The notes beneath the pieces were generated by a model. That model saw only the letters and a list, made by a program, of their open reading frames with translations. It was not told the origin of the DNA and searched no databases. The translations under genes and the position numbers were made by a program. Shown here one piece after another: positions 16,893 to 26,860 of a stretch of 64,000 bases of DNA. The stretch comes from Dehalococcoides mccartyi. Its GTDB lineage: Bacteria > Chloroflexota > Dehalococcoidia > Dehalococcoidales > Dehalococcoidaceae. The stretch's first letter is position 1; every line of letters begins with the position of its first letter. The stretch covers positions 558,001-622,000 of the forward strand of contig NZ_CP013074.1 in the NCBI RefSeq assembly GCF_001889305.1, written 5' to 3'.

Positions 16893-17266
16893 TATCTTTG
16901 CAACCTCCTTAGAGCTTCTTCTACCGAAATCCCGCCCTTTTCCAGTTCTGTCAGTATGTTATCATCTTCATTGGTCTTGGGCGGGGTTGGGAAGTTTTCA
17001 ACAAAGCTGAAATTTGCCCCTATCCGCTGCAGGCGATTTTTAACGGTGGGGTAGCTGATACCGAAAAACTTTTCCATGTCTTTTATTGAGCCGTGGCATT
17101 TTACAAATGCCATTACAAATACCTGGTCTTCAGCGGAGAGTCTGGCCAAAGCAGGTAAATCAAAGCTCCCCTCAATGGCAATGCCTGAAGATACCAGTTT
17201 GACCCGCTCAACCGTTACGGTTGCTCCCTGGGTGAGCTTGGTCAGTTCCTGCCAGTCTTTTGCCAT
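16892..17266 (-). CDS. DUF2089 family protein with HTH (probable regulator)
   Basis: This 124-residue protein matches the DUF2089 pattern: an N-terminal strand region, LPALARLSAEDQVFVMAFV (about 37-55), then a helix-turn-helix-like stretch (SIKDMEKFFGISYPTVKNRL, about 59-78). Its C-terminal end (about 104-124, ILTELEKGGISVEEALRRL) repeats the SHOCT-like helical module that opens the third protein of the operon. A strong promoter precedes it, with A/T-rich repeats that could be an operator. I infer an autoregulated operon. Confidence 0.75.
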   Translation of the reverse strand: MAKDWQELTKLTQGATVTVERVKLVSSGIAIEGSFDLPALARLSAEDQVFVMAFVKCHGSIKDMEKFFGISYPTVKNRLQRIGANFSFVENFPTPPKTNEDDNILTELEKGGISVEEALRRLQR

Positions 17267-17304
17267 ATTGTGTACCTCCGGGTAGTTATTTAACTTATGT
17301 CAGT

Positions 17305-17333
17305 ATTATATGGCGAAAAATTAAAAAAGTCAA
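17305..17333 (-). promoter_or_regulatory. Promoter of DUF2089 operon
   Basis: On the minus strand TTGACT (17333-17328), 17 bp and TATAAT (17310-17305) form a near-consensus promoter, followed by a GGAGG ribosome site before the DUF2089 ATG. The direct repeat AATTAAAAAA occurs near 17320 and again near 17340, overlapping or flanking the -35 region. Confidence 0.7.
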
Positions 17334-17419
17334 TATATAAATTAAAAAAATTAATAATGCATGGGGTAAATATTTAAAAACTTATTTGGTTGCCAAGAGG
17401 TATTCTGCGGACAATAAAA

Positions 17420-17446
17420 AACGGCTTCGGAAATTCCGAAGCCGTT
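17420..17446 (-). terminator. Terminator of the FtsZ/tubulin-like gene
   Basis: AACGGCTTCGG (17420-17430) and CCGAAGCCGTT (17436-17446) form a perfect 11-bp stem with a 5-nt loop, followed on the minus strand by TTTTATTG. It lies 23 nt after the FtsZ-like stop codon. Confidence 0.88.
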
Positions 17447-17468
17447 AAAGTGCCATGTGGTTTAGAGG

Positions 17469-18647
17469 TTATTCAAGCAGGGAAGGAATATCTCTGCTGA
17501 GTTCATCGATGTCACGCCGCCTGTCCGCCAGGTCAGCCTGACGCTGCTTGATTACCGGCATCATGCTGGTGGAACGGTTGTAGTAGTAACGTACCCTCTC
17601 AAGGTCAGATAACTCGGAGAAAATAACGGTTACAGTCATGGTGTCTTTTTCGCGGGGGTAGTCACCGTTGCGGATAATGGCGTTAGGAGCCATCTCACGC
17701 AGCCAGTCACCCTGTTCTTTTATGATATCCATATTTATTTCTTTTGCAGGGGCGGAAATAAGGAACAGCGCCCGTCCGGCATCACGGGGGTCAATTTTCA
17801 GGGAAAGCTCGCTTACGGCTTCATCCATAGCCCGGATGCCCTTGTAGTTGGAAACGCTCTTCATCCGGAAATGGTCAGTTTTATCAAAGGGCAGGGTCAG
17901 AGTGCGGACGCGGGCCTTGCCGTGTCCGATAACGGTCCAGCCTGAAATGGTCTGGATGATATCACCGGCGTCCATGGTCTTGGCTCCAATGTACTTGGAA
18001 TTCTTTTCTTCACCGGCACACAGCAAATCCCAAAAGGGCTCAACAATCAGGGAGTTTATCTTGGAAAGGTTGTAGCGGAGTGAAAAATCCTTGCGGACAT
18101 AACGCTGGTTTTCCACCAGTATAACCGCATCTGCAACAGAGCTGATGGATTTTAAGCAGACAGCGGTATTGTAGACGGTGCGCTCTTCGGTTTTCTCCTC
18201 ATGCTCAAAGGGCAGGGCTATTAGGGCATAAACCGGTTTGTCCATGTAGCGCTCTTTGATATGCTGGGCGATAATGGAAACCGAACCCGAACCGGTACCG
18301 CCGGCCGCACCGGCAATAACCAGAAAACCGTCTGCATCATAAAAACGCTTGGTGGTGCGCAGGGCATCTATAACCTTGTCGGCATCTGCTCTGGCAATTT
18401 CAGCACCCAGTTCATTTATTTTACCTACCCCATGGCCGCCGGTTTTACGCCCGCCGATAAGTATGCGGTGTTGGTGGTCAGGTTTGATGGTAACCAGACC
18501 TGAAAGGTCAGCTTGGTCTGTGTTCACGGCAAATACTCCCGGGCAGATGCTTACGTTACGCTGGGAGCGGGCCCTTTTATCCATACGGGCAAACTCATCC
18601 GCTATGCGGCTGCCGCATTGCCCAAGACCTATTACAATTAATTTCAT
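17469..18647 (-). CDS. FtsZ/tubulin-like GTPase (divergent, CetZ-like)
   Basis: This 392-residue protein begins with a Rossmann-like GLGQCGSRI P-loop region, contains the tubulin/FtsZ signature GAAGGTGSGS (113-122), and carries a T7-like acidic loop MDAGD (225-229) that in this superfamily completes GTP hydrolysis across the filament interface. It is clearly not canonical FtsZ: it lacks the usual GGGTGTG and NxDFAD forms and has a different C-terminal half without the FtsA-binding tail. It is monocistronic, with its own promoter and terminator. A role in filament formation is inferred from the family, and the cell-biological role is unknown. Confidence 0.8.
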   Translation of the reverse strand: MKLIVIGLGQCGSRIADEFARMDKRARSQRNVSICPGVFAVNTDQADLSGLVTIKPDHQHRILIGGRKTGGHGVGKINELGAEIARADADKVIDALRTTKRFYDADGFLVIAGAAGGTGSGSVSIIAQHIKERYMDKPVYALIALPFEHEEKTEERTVYNTAVCLKSISSVADAVILVENQRYVRKDFSLRYNLSKINSLIVEPFWDLLCAGEEKNSKYIGAKTMDAGDIIQTISGWTVIGHGKARVRTLTLPFDKTDHFRMKSVSNYKGIRAMDEAVSELSLKIDPRDAGRALFLISAPAKEINMDIIKEQGDWLREMAPNAIIRNGDYPREKDTMTVTVIFSELSDLERVRYYYNRSTSMMPVIKQRQADLADRRRDIDELSRDIPSLLE

Positions 18648-18671
18648 TTTGTCCTCCGTTAATCGGGCTAA

Positions 18672-18700
18672 ATTCTAAACTAATAGCTTTAGCATGTCAA
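18672..18700 (-). promoter_or_regulatory. Promoter of FtsZ/tubulin-like gene
   Basis: On the minus strand TTGACA (18700-18695), 17 bp and TAGAAT (18677-18672) precede a GGAGG ribosome site and the ATG at 18647. Confidence 0.7.
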
Positions 18701-18741
18701 CAACTTACGTTTAAATCTATCCCAGTTATTAGTTTAAAAAT

Positions 18742-19746
18742 CTATTTGGAAATATAAGCTATCAAATCTCCCAGGCGGGTGGAGTAACCCCATTCATTAT
18801 CATACCATGAAAGTACTTTTACCATATTGCCGTCCAGCACCATAGTACTGGGGGCATCTATGATGGAACTGGCAGGGTTGCTCTTGAAATCACTGCTGAC
18901 CAGTTCTTCTTCGCAGTATTCTAGTATGCCGGCCAGCTTGCCCTGGGCGGCTTCCTTGAAAGCGGCGTTTACTTCCTCTACGGTTACATTTCTGCCCAGT
19001 TCACCTACAAAATCCACCAGTGAAACGCTGGCAGAGGGTATGCGGAATGAAATACCGTCCAGTTTGCCTTTAAGTTCGGGCAGCACCAAAGCTACCGCTT
19101 TAGCGGCACCGGTAGTGGTGGGGATAACATTGACCGCGGCGGCTCTGGCCCGGCGGATATCCTTGTGGAACATATCCTGTATCTTCTGGTCATTGGTATA
19201 GGCATGGCAGGTAGTCATGAAGCCTTTTTTAACCCCGAATTTATCATGGAGTACCTTTATAAGGGGGGCGACACAGTTGGTGGTGCAGGAGGCATTGGAG
19301 ATAACACGGTGAGTATTGCAGTTATATTTTTCTTCGTTTACACCCATAACCACGGTGATATCTTCACCCTTGGCCGGGGCGGAAATGACCACAGTCTTAA
19401 CACTGCCGCGAAGGTGGGCGGAGGCTTTAGCGGCATCGGTAAACAAACCGGTAGATTCAATCACCAAATCTACTCCGGCGGTCTCCCAGGGGATTTGCAT
19501 GGGGTCACGTTCGCTGAAAACCTTGATGGGTTTGCCGTCTACTATTATAGAGCAGTCATCAGATTCAACTGTGCCGGGATATTTGCCGTAGGTTGAGTCC
19601 CATTTTAAAAGGTGGGCATTGGATTTATTGTCTGCCAGGTCATTTACCGCAACTACTTCAAGTTCGCCGCGGTGGTACTGGTTTATAGTCCTTAGGGTAA
19701 TACGCCCGATTCGTCCGAACCCGTTAATGCCGATTCTGGTTACCAT
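18742..19746 (-). CDS. gap: Glyceraldehyde-3-phosphate dehydrogenase, type I
   Basis: This 334-residue enzyme oxidises glyceraldehyde-3-phosphate to 1,3-bisphosphoglycerate, or runs the reverse in gluconeogenesis. It has the NAD-binding start GINGFGRIGR, the catalytic Cys in SNASCTTNC (about 150-158), and the C-terminal WYDNEWGYS. A GGGGG ribosome site precedes the ATG. The HgdB-like gene ends 22 nt upstream. Enolase lies 1.2 kb away, so two triose-level steps cluster here. Confidence 0.97.
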   Translation of the reverse strand: MVTRIGINGFGRIGRITLRTINQYHRGELEVVAVNDLADNKSNAHLLKWDSTYGKYPGTVESDDCSIIVDGKPIKVFSERDPMQIPWETAGVDLVIESTGLFTDAAKASAHLRGSVKTVVISAPAKGEDITVVMGVNEEKYNCNTHRVISNASCTTNCVAPLIKVLHDKFGVKKGFMTTCHAYTNDQKIQDMFHKDIRRARAAAVNVIPTTTGAAKAVALVLPELKGKLDGISFRIPSASVSLVDFVGELGRNVTVEEVNAAFKEAAQGKLAGILEYCEEELVSSDFKSNPASSIIDAPSTMVLDGNMVKVLSWYDNEWGYSTRLGDLIAYISK

Positions 19747-19767
19747 AATAATCCCCCTTCAAGTAAA

Positions 19768-20787
19768 TTATAGATTTATCTGTTTTTTGGCCTTAAGCAT
19801 ATCCAAAAAGGCCTCAAGCCGGGTTTTCTGATGCTGGTTTAAATGAAAATCTGCGTTGCCTTCCAGGGTGAGTATGGGAAGCGGCAGCTTTTGCCTCAAT
19901 ATAATATCACCGATAGCCCGATGACAGAAAGCTTGGGTGTAATGGATTATGCCGTCTATGCGGCGCTCAGTGAGCTGGATCTGAATATCCCTTAAGCGGT
20001 ATTCCATGGGGTAGGGGTAGGTATAAGCGGTGTAAGACTGGGAGATATCAGCACCGCCTTCGGGCAGGCTGAACTGCCTCTGAATTTCATTAAACACCAC
20101 TCTGGCTCCGTTTTGCTCAAGGTAAGGGTAAAGCTCCTGCCCGAATACCGAAGGAACGCCCAGATATGCCAGCCTTAGTTCTGTTGAGGGGTAAGGGGTG
20201 CGGCTTTTCGCTGTATTCAGAAGTTTCTGAAGGTCAGCTTGGTACTTTACATAATCACTATTAAAATCTGAACTGGATACCAGCCAGTAGTGGTCTTCAA
20301 AACCGGATACTTTGTTTTCGGCATAACACAGGTAGTCCAGTCTGTGTGCCAGCTCTCTGGCGGGACTAAGTGTTTTCCGCCATTCTTCCGCCGCCTCAAG
20401 AGTAGTACCCAGCCTAATGGCCAGCTTTGACAGAGATGCTTTTACCTCCGCGGGGTTGGGTTCGGTGGGGAAGTCAAAGGGAATAGTGCGGATACCTTTT
20501 AGGTTCAAAACTTCCCTTAGCATCTGGGTGTTTGAGCAGTCACCGCTGGTTACACAGATAACCTCGCTTATGCCTTTATCCAGGCAGACACCATAAATGC
20601 CTTTTATCCAGGCACAGCAGTTCAAGGGAAAGCCGTCTTTTTCAGCCAAGCGGATAAGCCTGTCAGGATTTGTATCTGAAACGAAAATATTATTCAGGTC
20701 CAGCGGGCTGTAACCGGCTGAAAGCAGTATTTCTATGGGTACGGTGGTGGTAATGCCGATGTATTTGGGGTGCCCGTTATTTTTCAA
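19768..20787 (-). CDS. 2-hydroxyacyl-CoA dehydratase D-component/HgdB-like Fe-S protein (orphan)
   Basis: This 339-residue protein belongs to the family of HgdB, BcrC and double-cubane cluster proteins. The cysteines expected to hold the cluster are visible: NCCAWIKG (Cys57/58), TSGDCSNT (Cys84) and QAFCHRA (Cys288). The start is TTG at 20787. No partner subunit and no ASKHA-type ATPase activator (HgdC-like) is adjacent, so it is not an ordinary dehydratase operon. A stand-alone reductase, a double-cubane protein or an activator-sharing enzyme are all possible. Confidence 0.75.
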   Translation of the reverse strand: MKNNGHPKYIGITTTVPIEILLSAGYSPLDLNNIFVSDTNPDRLIRLAEKDGFPLNCCAWIKGIYGVCLDKGISEVICVTSGDCSNTQMLREVLNLKGIRTIPFDFPTEPNPAEVKASLSKLAIRLGTTLEAAEEWRKTLSPARELAHRLDYLCYAENKVSGFEDHYWLVSSSDFNSDYVKYQADLQKLLNTAKSRTPYPSTELRLAYLGVPSVFGQELYPYLEQNGARVVFNEIQRQFSLPEGGADISQSYTAYTYPYPMEYRLRDIQIQLTERRIDGIIHYTQAFCHRAIGDIILRQKLPLPILTLEGNADFHLNQHQKTRLEAFLDMLKAKKQINL

Positions 20788-20858
20788 AACAGCTCACATT
20801 TTATGAAAAATTTTTTATCCCATATGGCATCTGGCATATCTTTAAAGCTTTACCCTGC

Positions 20859-20901
20859 GGATGCAGTGTGGGAGGGTTTTCACCGGTTGCCGGCTGCATC
20901 C
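20859..20901. repeat. Structured inverted repeat between eno and HgdB-like gene
   Basis: GGATGCAG (20859-20866) and CTGCATCC (20894-20901) form an 8-bp stem enclosing a smaller CCGG-TTG-CCGG hairpin (20883-20893). It lies in the 139-nt gap between eno and the HgdB-like gene. Neither strand has a clear U-tract, so it is a processing or regulatory structure rather than a typical terminator. Confidence 0.45.
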
Positions 20902-20926
20902 AGAGGGTTTCTATATCCTTTTATAA

Positions 20927-22231
<1,305 letters not shown>

Positions 22232-22711
22232 TTAGTTTATTAAATCCAGAGCCATTGTAACCGCTTCCAGGGCATTTCCGGCTTCGATTACAGCGCCGTC
22301 AGCCTTGCCGTTCTGGCTCATTGACCAGCTGTTTAAAGTGATTACCGGCAGTCCGCTTTGGAGGGCATAGGCTATTTCAGACAATGTTCCGTAAGCACCG
22401 CCCACCGCAATAACTGCCTGGGCAGATTTGACCACCATGACATTCCGGGCAAAGCCTATACTGCTTATTATAGGTATTTGGACATACGGGTTAGCCTCTT
22501 CGCGGCTGTTTCCCGGCAGTATGCCTATGGTCAGCCCACCGTTTAAGGACGCGCCCCGGCAGGCGGCTTCCATTACCCCGCCCATGCCCCCGCAGACAAG
22601 TGTAACCTGTCTAAGCGCAAGTTCTTTGCCCACTTCCTCTGCCAAACGGGTTTCCTCAGGAGTGGCTTTGGAGGCACCTATAACCGCAATGAAAATACGT
22701 TTATTATCCAT
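22232..22711 (-). CDS. TIGR00725 family (LOG/TDP-like) nucleotide-binding protein
   Basis: This ~159-residue Rossmann-fold protein has the family pattern: FIAVIGAS at the start, VCGGMGGVMEAACRGA (about 38-53), then GIALPG-like GILPGNSR and AVGGAYGTLSEIAYAL. These proteins resemble LOG phosphoribohydrolases, but their substrate is not established. I prefer the ATG at 22711 over the TTG at 22720, because a TATAAT box at 22725-22730 leaves too little room for the TTG. It precedes eno by 18 nt. Confidence 0.8.
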   Translation of the reverse strand: MDNKRIFIAVIGASKATPEETRLAEEVGKELALRQVTLVCGGMGGVMEAACRGASLNGGLTIGILPGNSREEANPYVQIPIISSIGFARNVMVVKSAQAVIAVGGAYGTLSEIAYALQSGLPVITLNSWSMSQNGKADGAVIEAGNALEAVTMALDLIN

Positions 22712-22724
22712 GAAAAGCAAGGGA

Positions 22725-22754
22725 ATTATAACACCCCCGTGCTATTTGAGGCAA
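22725..22754 (-). promoter_or_regulatory. Promoter of TIGR00725-eno unit
   Basis: On the minus strand TTGCCT (22754-22749), 18 bp and TATAAT (22730-22725) precede the ATG at 22711 by 13 nt. The transcript would have only about a 6-nt leader and no Shine-Dalgarno. Confidence 0.5.
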
Positions 22755-22758
22755 AGAT

Positions 22759-23331
22759 TTAAGAGTTGAAACGGTTGGAGGCGGTATCCAGCCCATAGGT
22801 CAGCAGGCAGGTGAGTGCTTCGGAAGCACGGGTAATAGCCTTGTCCATAATCTCCCGTTCTTCCTCGCCGAAGTTGCCCAGTACATGGTCTACCACCTCA
22901 GTTCCGTTATTCCGGCTATCCGGCTTGCCGATACCTATTTTCAGGCGGATAAATTCCTTGGTGCCGATGTCTGTAATAATAGATGAAATGCCGTTATGCC
23001 CTCCGGCACTTCCCCCCAGCCGCAGGCGTATTTTGCCCGCAGGTAAATCCAAATCATCCTGCACTACAATAATATCAGCGGCTTTAAGGTTGTAGCGGCG
23101 AAGCAGCTGGCTGGCGGCCTTGCCGGAGAGGTTCATATAAGTCTGGGGTTTGGCCAGCACTATTTCCTCATCATTTATGCGTCCTGAACCGGTGCGGGAA
23201 AGGCAGCATTTTTTGTCAAAGCTGATATGGTTGTCTTTGGCAAAACGGCTCAGGCACTGGAAACCCACGTTATGGCGGTTGCCCGAATATTCTTTGCCGG
23301 GGTTTCCCAGCCCGATAATAAGTTTCATCAA
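22759..23331 (-). CDS. pth: Peptidyl-tRNA hydrolase
   Basis: This 190-residue enzyme releases tRNA from prematurely dropped peptidyl-tRNA. It starts KLIIGLGNPGKEYSGNRHNVGF, with the catalytic His in NRHNVGF, and has KPQTYMNLSG, VQDDLDLPAGKIRLR and GSAGGHNGISSI. All match bacterial Pth. Its ATG overlaps the ligA stop, so the two are coupled. Confidence 0.97.
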   Translation of the reverse strand: MMKLIIGLGNPGKEYSGNRHNVGFQCLSRFAKDNHISFDKKCCLSRTGSGRINDEEIVLAKPQTYMNLSGKAASQLLRRYNLKAADIIVVQDDLDLPAGKIRLRLGGSAGGHNGISSIITDIGTKEFIRLKIGIGKPDSRNNGTEVVDHVLGNFGEEEREIMDKAITRASEALTCLLTYGLDTASNRFNS

Positions 23332-25370
23332 GATTGCTCCAGCATATTTATAAATTCCTGTTCGGACAGCTCTTTTACCCCCATACTGCGGGCTTTGGCC
23401 AGCTTGGAGCCGGCATCAGCACCTACCACCAGATAGCGGGTTGCGTTGGTGACATTGTCCTTGGCCGTGCCGCCAAGTGAGCGGATTTTTTGCTGTGCTT
23501 CTTCGCGGCTTAAACTTTCCAGTTTGCCGGTAACTACAAACTCCACTCCGGAAAGCGGCAGAGGTTTATGTGAGGGCTTTTGGTCTGAAGCAAGCTTTAC
23601 TCCGGCTGTTTCCAAACGGCGGATGACCGCTATGTTTTTTTCTTCGCTGAAATAGGCTTTTATGCTGCTGGCTATCTTGGCACCTATATCCGGTATGGTT
23701 TGCAGTTCATCAAGCCCTGCCCCAGCCAGTGCCCATATATCCCCGTAGCGGCTGGATAGCAAAGCGGCTGTCTCATTCCCCACGTGGCGGATACCCAGCC
23801 CGAATATTACCCTGTCCAGCGGGCGGGTTTTGCTGTCTGCAATAGCTTTTATTATATTATCCGCACTTTTTTCACCCATGCGCGGCAGTTTCAGTAAATC
23901 AGCCGCAGTCAGGTAGTAAAGGTCAGATACGTTTTTGACCAATCCCTGTTGTGCCAGTATCACGCTCAGGCTTTCGCCGATGCCGCGGATATCCATAGCC
24001 CCTCTGGAGACAAAGTGTTCCAGCTGGCGTTCAAACTGGGCGGGGCAGGAAACGTTGGCACAGTAGTGCATAGCCTCGCCTGCGGGGCGGTATATTTCCC
24101 CTCCGCACACTGGGCAGGCCGGGCGGCTAAGTTTGGGGTTAAACAGGGTTTCCTCCATGCTGAAGGGTTTTGATTCGGGGCTGCGTTTAGCCAGCACCGG
24201 GGCAACTACCTCAGGTATTACTTCGCCTGCCCGCTGGATTACTACCGTATCCCCTTCACGGATATCCTTGCGGAGGATATCATCTTCGTTATGCAAACTG
24301 GCCTGTTTTACCACTACCCCGCCTACATTTACCGGTTCAAGGATGGCATACGGGTTTAAAGTGCCGGTACGGCCTACCGATATGCCTATTTTTTTAAGGA
24401 GGGTAGTGACCTGTTCGGCCGGAAATTTATAGGCGATAGCCCAGCGGGGTTCACGTCCCGCATCCCCCAGTTTTTGCTGCAGGGATACGGAATCTACCTT
24501 GAATACTACCCCGTCTGCTTCGTAGGGCAGGGAATCCCGGTTTTCCGCCATCTCACGGTAGTATTCTTTGGCTTCTTCCAGGGTGTTTACCAGACGGTTA
24601 CGCGGGTTTATCCTGAAACCCAGGCGGCTGAAGTACTCCAGTATCTGCCAGTGGCTGTCAGGCAGCAGGCTGTCTTCCGCATACCCCAGAGCATAAATAA
24701 ATATATCCAGCGGTCTTTCGGCCGTTACTGACGGGTCAAGCTGGCGGAGTGAACCGGCGGCGGCATTGCGGGGGTTGGCAAAAAGGGATAGTCCTTTATC
24801 AGCCCTTTCACGGTTGAGTTTGGCGAAGCCTTCTTTTGGAAGATACACTTCCCCCCTTATTTCAAAAACAGGGGGGGCGTCCTCCTCGGTATTTAAGGGT
24901 ATAGAATGGATAGTTCTCAGGTTTCGGGTAATATTTTCGCCCTGAAAGCCGTCACCCCGGGTAGCACCGGTGGTAAACTTGCTGTTTCGGTAGGTAAGTG
25001 CAACTGCCAGCCCGTCCATTTTGGGTTCGCAGTCTATCTGAAAAGCGGCATTTCCCAGCAGTTTTTTTACCCTCAGATACCATGCTTCCAGTTCCTCATC
25101 TGAAAAGGCATTTGCCAGGGAAAGCAGCGGATAGGGGTGATTGACGATGCCGAAGGCCTTTAGCGGCTCGGCACCCACTCTTTGGGTGGGTGAGTCCGCC
25201 GTAACAAGCTCAGGGTGGGCTTCTTCCAGTTCTTTCAGACGGCGGAGCAAGACGTCATATTCGGAATCAGAGATTTCAGGGTTATCCTGAACGTAATACA
25301 ATTGGTTATGGCGGTTTATTTCACGCCTCAGGTTTTCTATTTCAGTTCGGGGGGAAAACATATCTTCCAT
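23328..25370 (-). CDS. ligA: NAD-dependent DNA ligase
   Basis: This 680-residue replicative ligase has the N-terminal Ia NAD-binding region, the adenylation lysine in EPKMDGLA (about 118-125), an OB fold, a Cys4 zinc finger (CPVC...CANVSC, about 417-440), helix-hairpin-helix repeats (DIRGIGESL, LPRMGEKSA) and a C-terminal BRCT domain (about 600-680). The length is normal. It is first in a unit with pth. Confidence 0.98.
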   Translation of the reverse strand: MEDMFSPRTEIENLRREINRHNQLYYVQDNPEISDSEYDVLLRRLKELEEAHPELVTADSPTQRVGAEPLKAFGIVNHPYPLLSLANAFSDEELEAWYLRVKKLLGNAAFQIDCEPKMDGLAVALTYRNSKFTTGATRGDGFQGENITRNLRTIHSIPLNTEEDAPPVFEIRGEVYLPKEGFAKLNRERADKGLSLFANPRNAAAGSLRQLDPSVTAERPLDIFIYALGYAEDSLLPDSHWQILEYFSRLGFRINPRNRLVNTLEEAKEYYREMAENRDSLPYEADGVVFKVDSVSLQQKLGDAGREPRWAIAYKFPAEQVTTLLKKIGISVGRTGTLNPYAILEPVNVGGVVVKQASLHNEDDILRKDIREGDTVVIQRAGEVIPEVVAPVLAKRSPESKPFSMEETLFNPKLSRPACPVCGGEIYRPAGEAMHYCANVSCPAQFERQLEHFVSRGAMDIRGIGESLSVILAQQGLVKNVSDLYYLTAADLLKLPRMGEKSADNIIKAIADSKTRPLDRVIFGLGIRHVGNETAALLSSRYGDIWALAGAGLDELQTIPDIGAKIASSIKAYFSEEKNIAVIRRLETAGVKLASDQKPSHKPLPLSGVEFVVTGKLESLSREEAQQKIRSLGGTAKDNVTNATRYLVVGADAGSKLAKARSMGVKELSEQEFINMLEQS

Positions 25371-25505
25371 ACAGATTATTAGTATATCACAGCCCCTGTT
25401 TAGAGCAAGTACAAAAGTATAGCCGCTTACGTTTGACAGGGGCTTGCGTCAGACGCCGTTCTAAGTTAAACTAAAACCAGAATTTTGTGAGAGGAAGCTA
25501 GAAAA

Positions 25506-26834
25506 ATGGCTGAAGTTCGGGCTTTTCATGGATTACGTTACAACCCTATGTTTGTGGACGATATGGCAGATGTTATCTGTCCGCCTTATGACATTATCAG
25601 CCCTGAACAGGAAAAAGCCCTTAAAGAACGCAGCCCATACAACTATATACGTTTGGAATATAGCCAGCCTACCCCTCAAGATAATGTTGTAGACAACCGC
25701 TATACCCGTGCCGCCGCCATACTGGAAAAATGGATAGGTGAACGGGTAATAACTGCTGAAAAGAAGGCAGCTATATATATACATGACCATTACTTCAGTG
25801 TGTTCGGCAAACAGTATAAAAGACGGGGAATTATTGCCAGAGTGCGGCTTGAGGAATGGGACAGGATGGTTATCCGCCCCCACGAGGGCACACTTTCCGA
25901 ACCTAAAAGGGATAGGATTAACCTCATTTCAGCCGTCCGCGCCAATACCAGCCCGGTGTACGGGCTGTATCAGGATATTGAAAAAGATATAAACCGGGTA
26001 TTGGAAATCCAAACAGGCGGCAAGCCGGCTGTCAGCATGAATATTGAAGGCGAACGCCACGAACTTTGGGTAGTCACCGATGATTCTGCTATAGCCAAGG
26101 TGACAGCTTTGTTTGACAAGAAACCCATCTATATAGCTGACGGGCATCACCGCTATGAAAGTGCCTTGACTTATAGGCGTGAACGTCTGGCCGGCAACCC
26201 TCAGCTGCCCTCTGATGACCCGGTTAATTTTGTAATGATGACCTTGGTAGATTTTGCCGATCCCGGTCTGGTAGTTTTGCCGGCACACCGCCTGCTGGGT
26301 GGTATGGATGCAAATACCTTGTCAAACCTTAAGACTAAACTGGCTTCCTTCTTTGATGTAACTACTATACCTGCCAAACTGCCTGGTGCTTGGGATACTC
26401 TGGATAAGGCTCTTAGAGAAGAGGGTAAAATCCGCTTGGCTATGTATGGTTTGGGCGGCACAGAGAATTTTACCTTGCTGACCCTGCGTGAGGTTGAGAC
26501 CGCCAGTAATCTTATGCCGTATTTCCATTCTGATATATATAAGAAACTGGATGTTAGTGTACTTGACCATATTATCCTTGAGGAGCTGATGGGGCTGAAG
26601 ACGGTGGAGGACCCACGCATATCTTTCAATTTTGACCGTAATGATGTGGTTTCAAGGGTGAAATCTGGTGAATTCCAGATGGCTTTTATTCTGAATCCTA
26701 TGAAGGCGGAAATTATCAAGGCTATTTCAGATGTATCTGACCGCATGCCCCGCAAATCCACTTACTTCTTCCCCAAGCTGCCTTCGGGCTTGGTAGTTTA
26801 CCGTTTTGACTCTGAGGCAAGTACTAAAAAGTAA
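25506..26834 (+). CDS. DUF1015 family protein
   Basis: This 442-residue protein matches DUF1015: it starts EVRAFHGLRYNP, then VICPPYDIISPEQ (about 20-32), NYIRLEY, RPHEGTL and the diagnostic YIADGHHRYESAL (about 209-221). Family members are widespread, often near serine-metabolism or aminotransferase genes, with no settled biochemical role that I can state. It is transcribed alone, divergent from ligA, and ends at a bidirectional terminator shared with pdxT. Confidence 0.88.
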   Translation: MAEVRAFHGLRYNPMFVDDMADVICPPYDIISPEQEKALKERSPYNYIRLEYSQPTPQDNVVDNRYTRAAAILEKWIGERVITAEKKAAIYIHDHYFSVFGKQYKRRGIIARVRLEEWDRMVIRPHEGTLSEPKRDRINLISAVRANTSPVYGLYQDIEKDINRVLEIQTGGKPAVSMNIEGERHELWVVTDDSAIAKVTALFDKKPIYIADGHHRYESALTYRRERLAGNPQLPSDDPVNFVMMTLVDFADPGLVVLPAHRLLGGMDANTLSNLKTKLASFFDVTTIPAKLPGAWDTLDKALREEGKIRLAMYGLGGTENFTLLTLREVETASNLMPYFHSDIYKKLDVSVLDHIILEELMGLKTVEDPRISFNFDRNDVVSRVKSGEFQMAFILNPMKAEIIKAISDVSDRMPRKSTYFFPKLPSGLVVYRFDSEASTKK

Positions 26835-26860
26835 ACCACATAGGTTTATAAAACAAAGAA

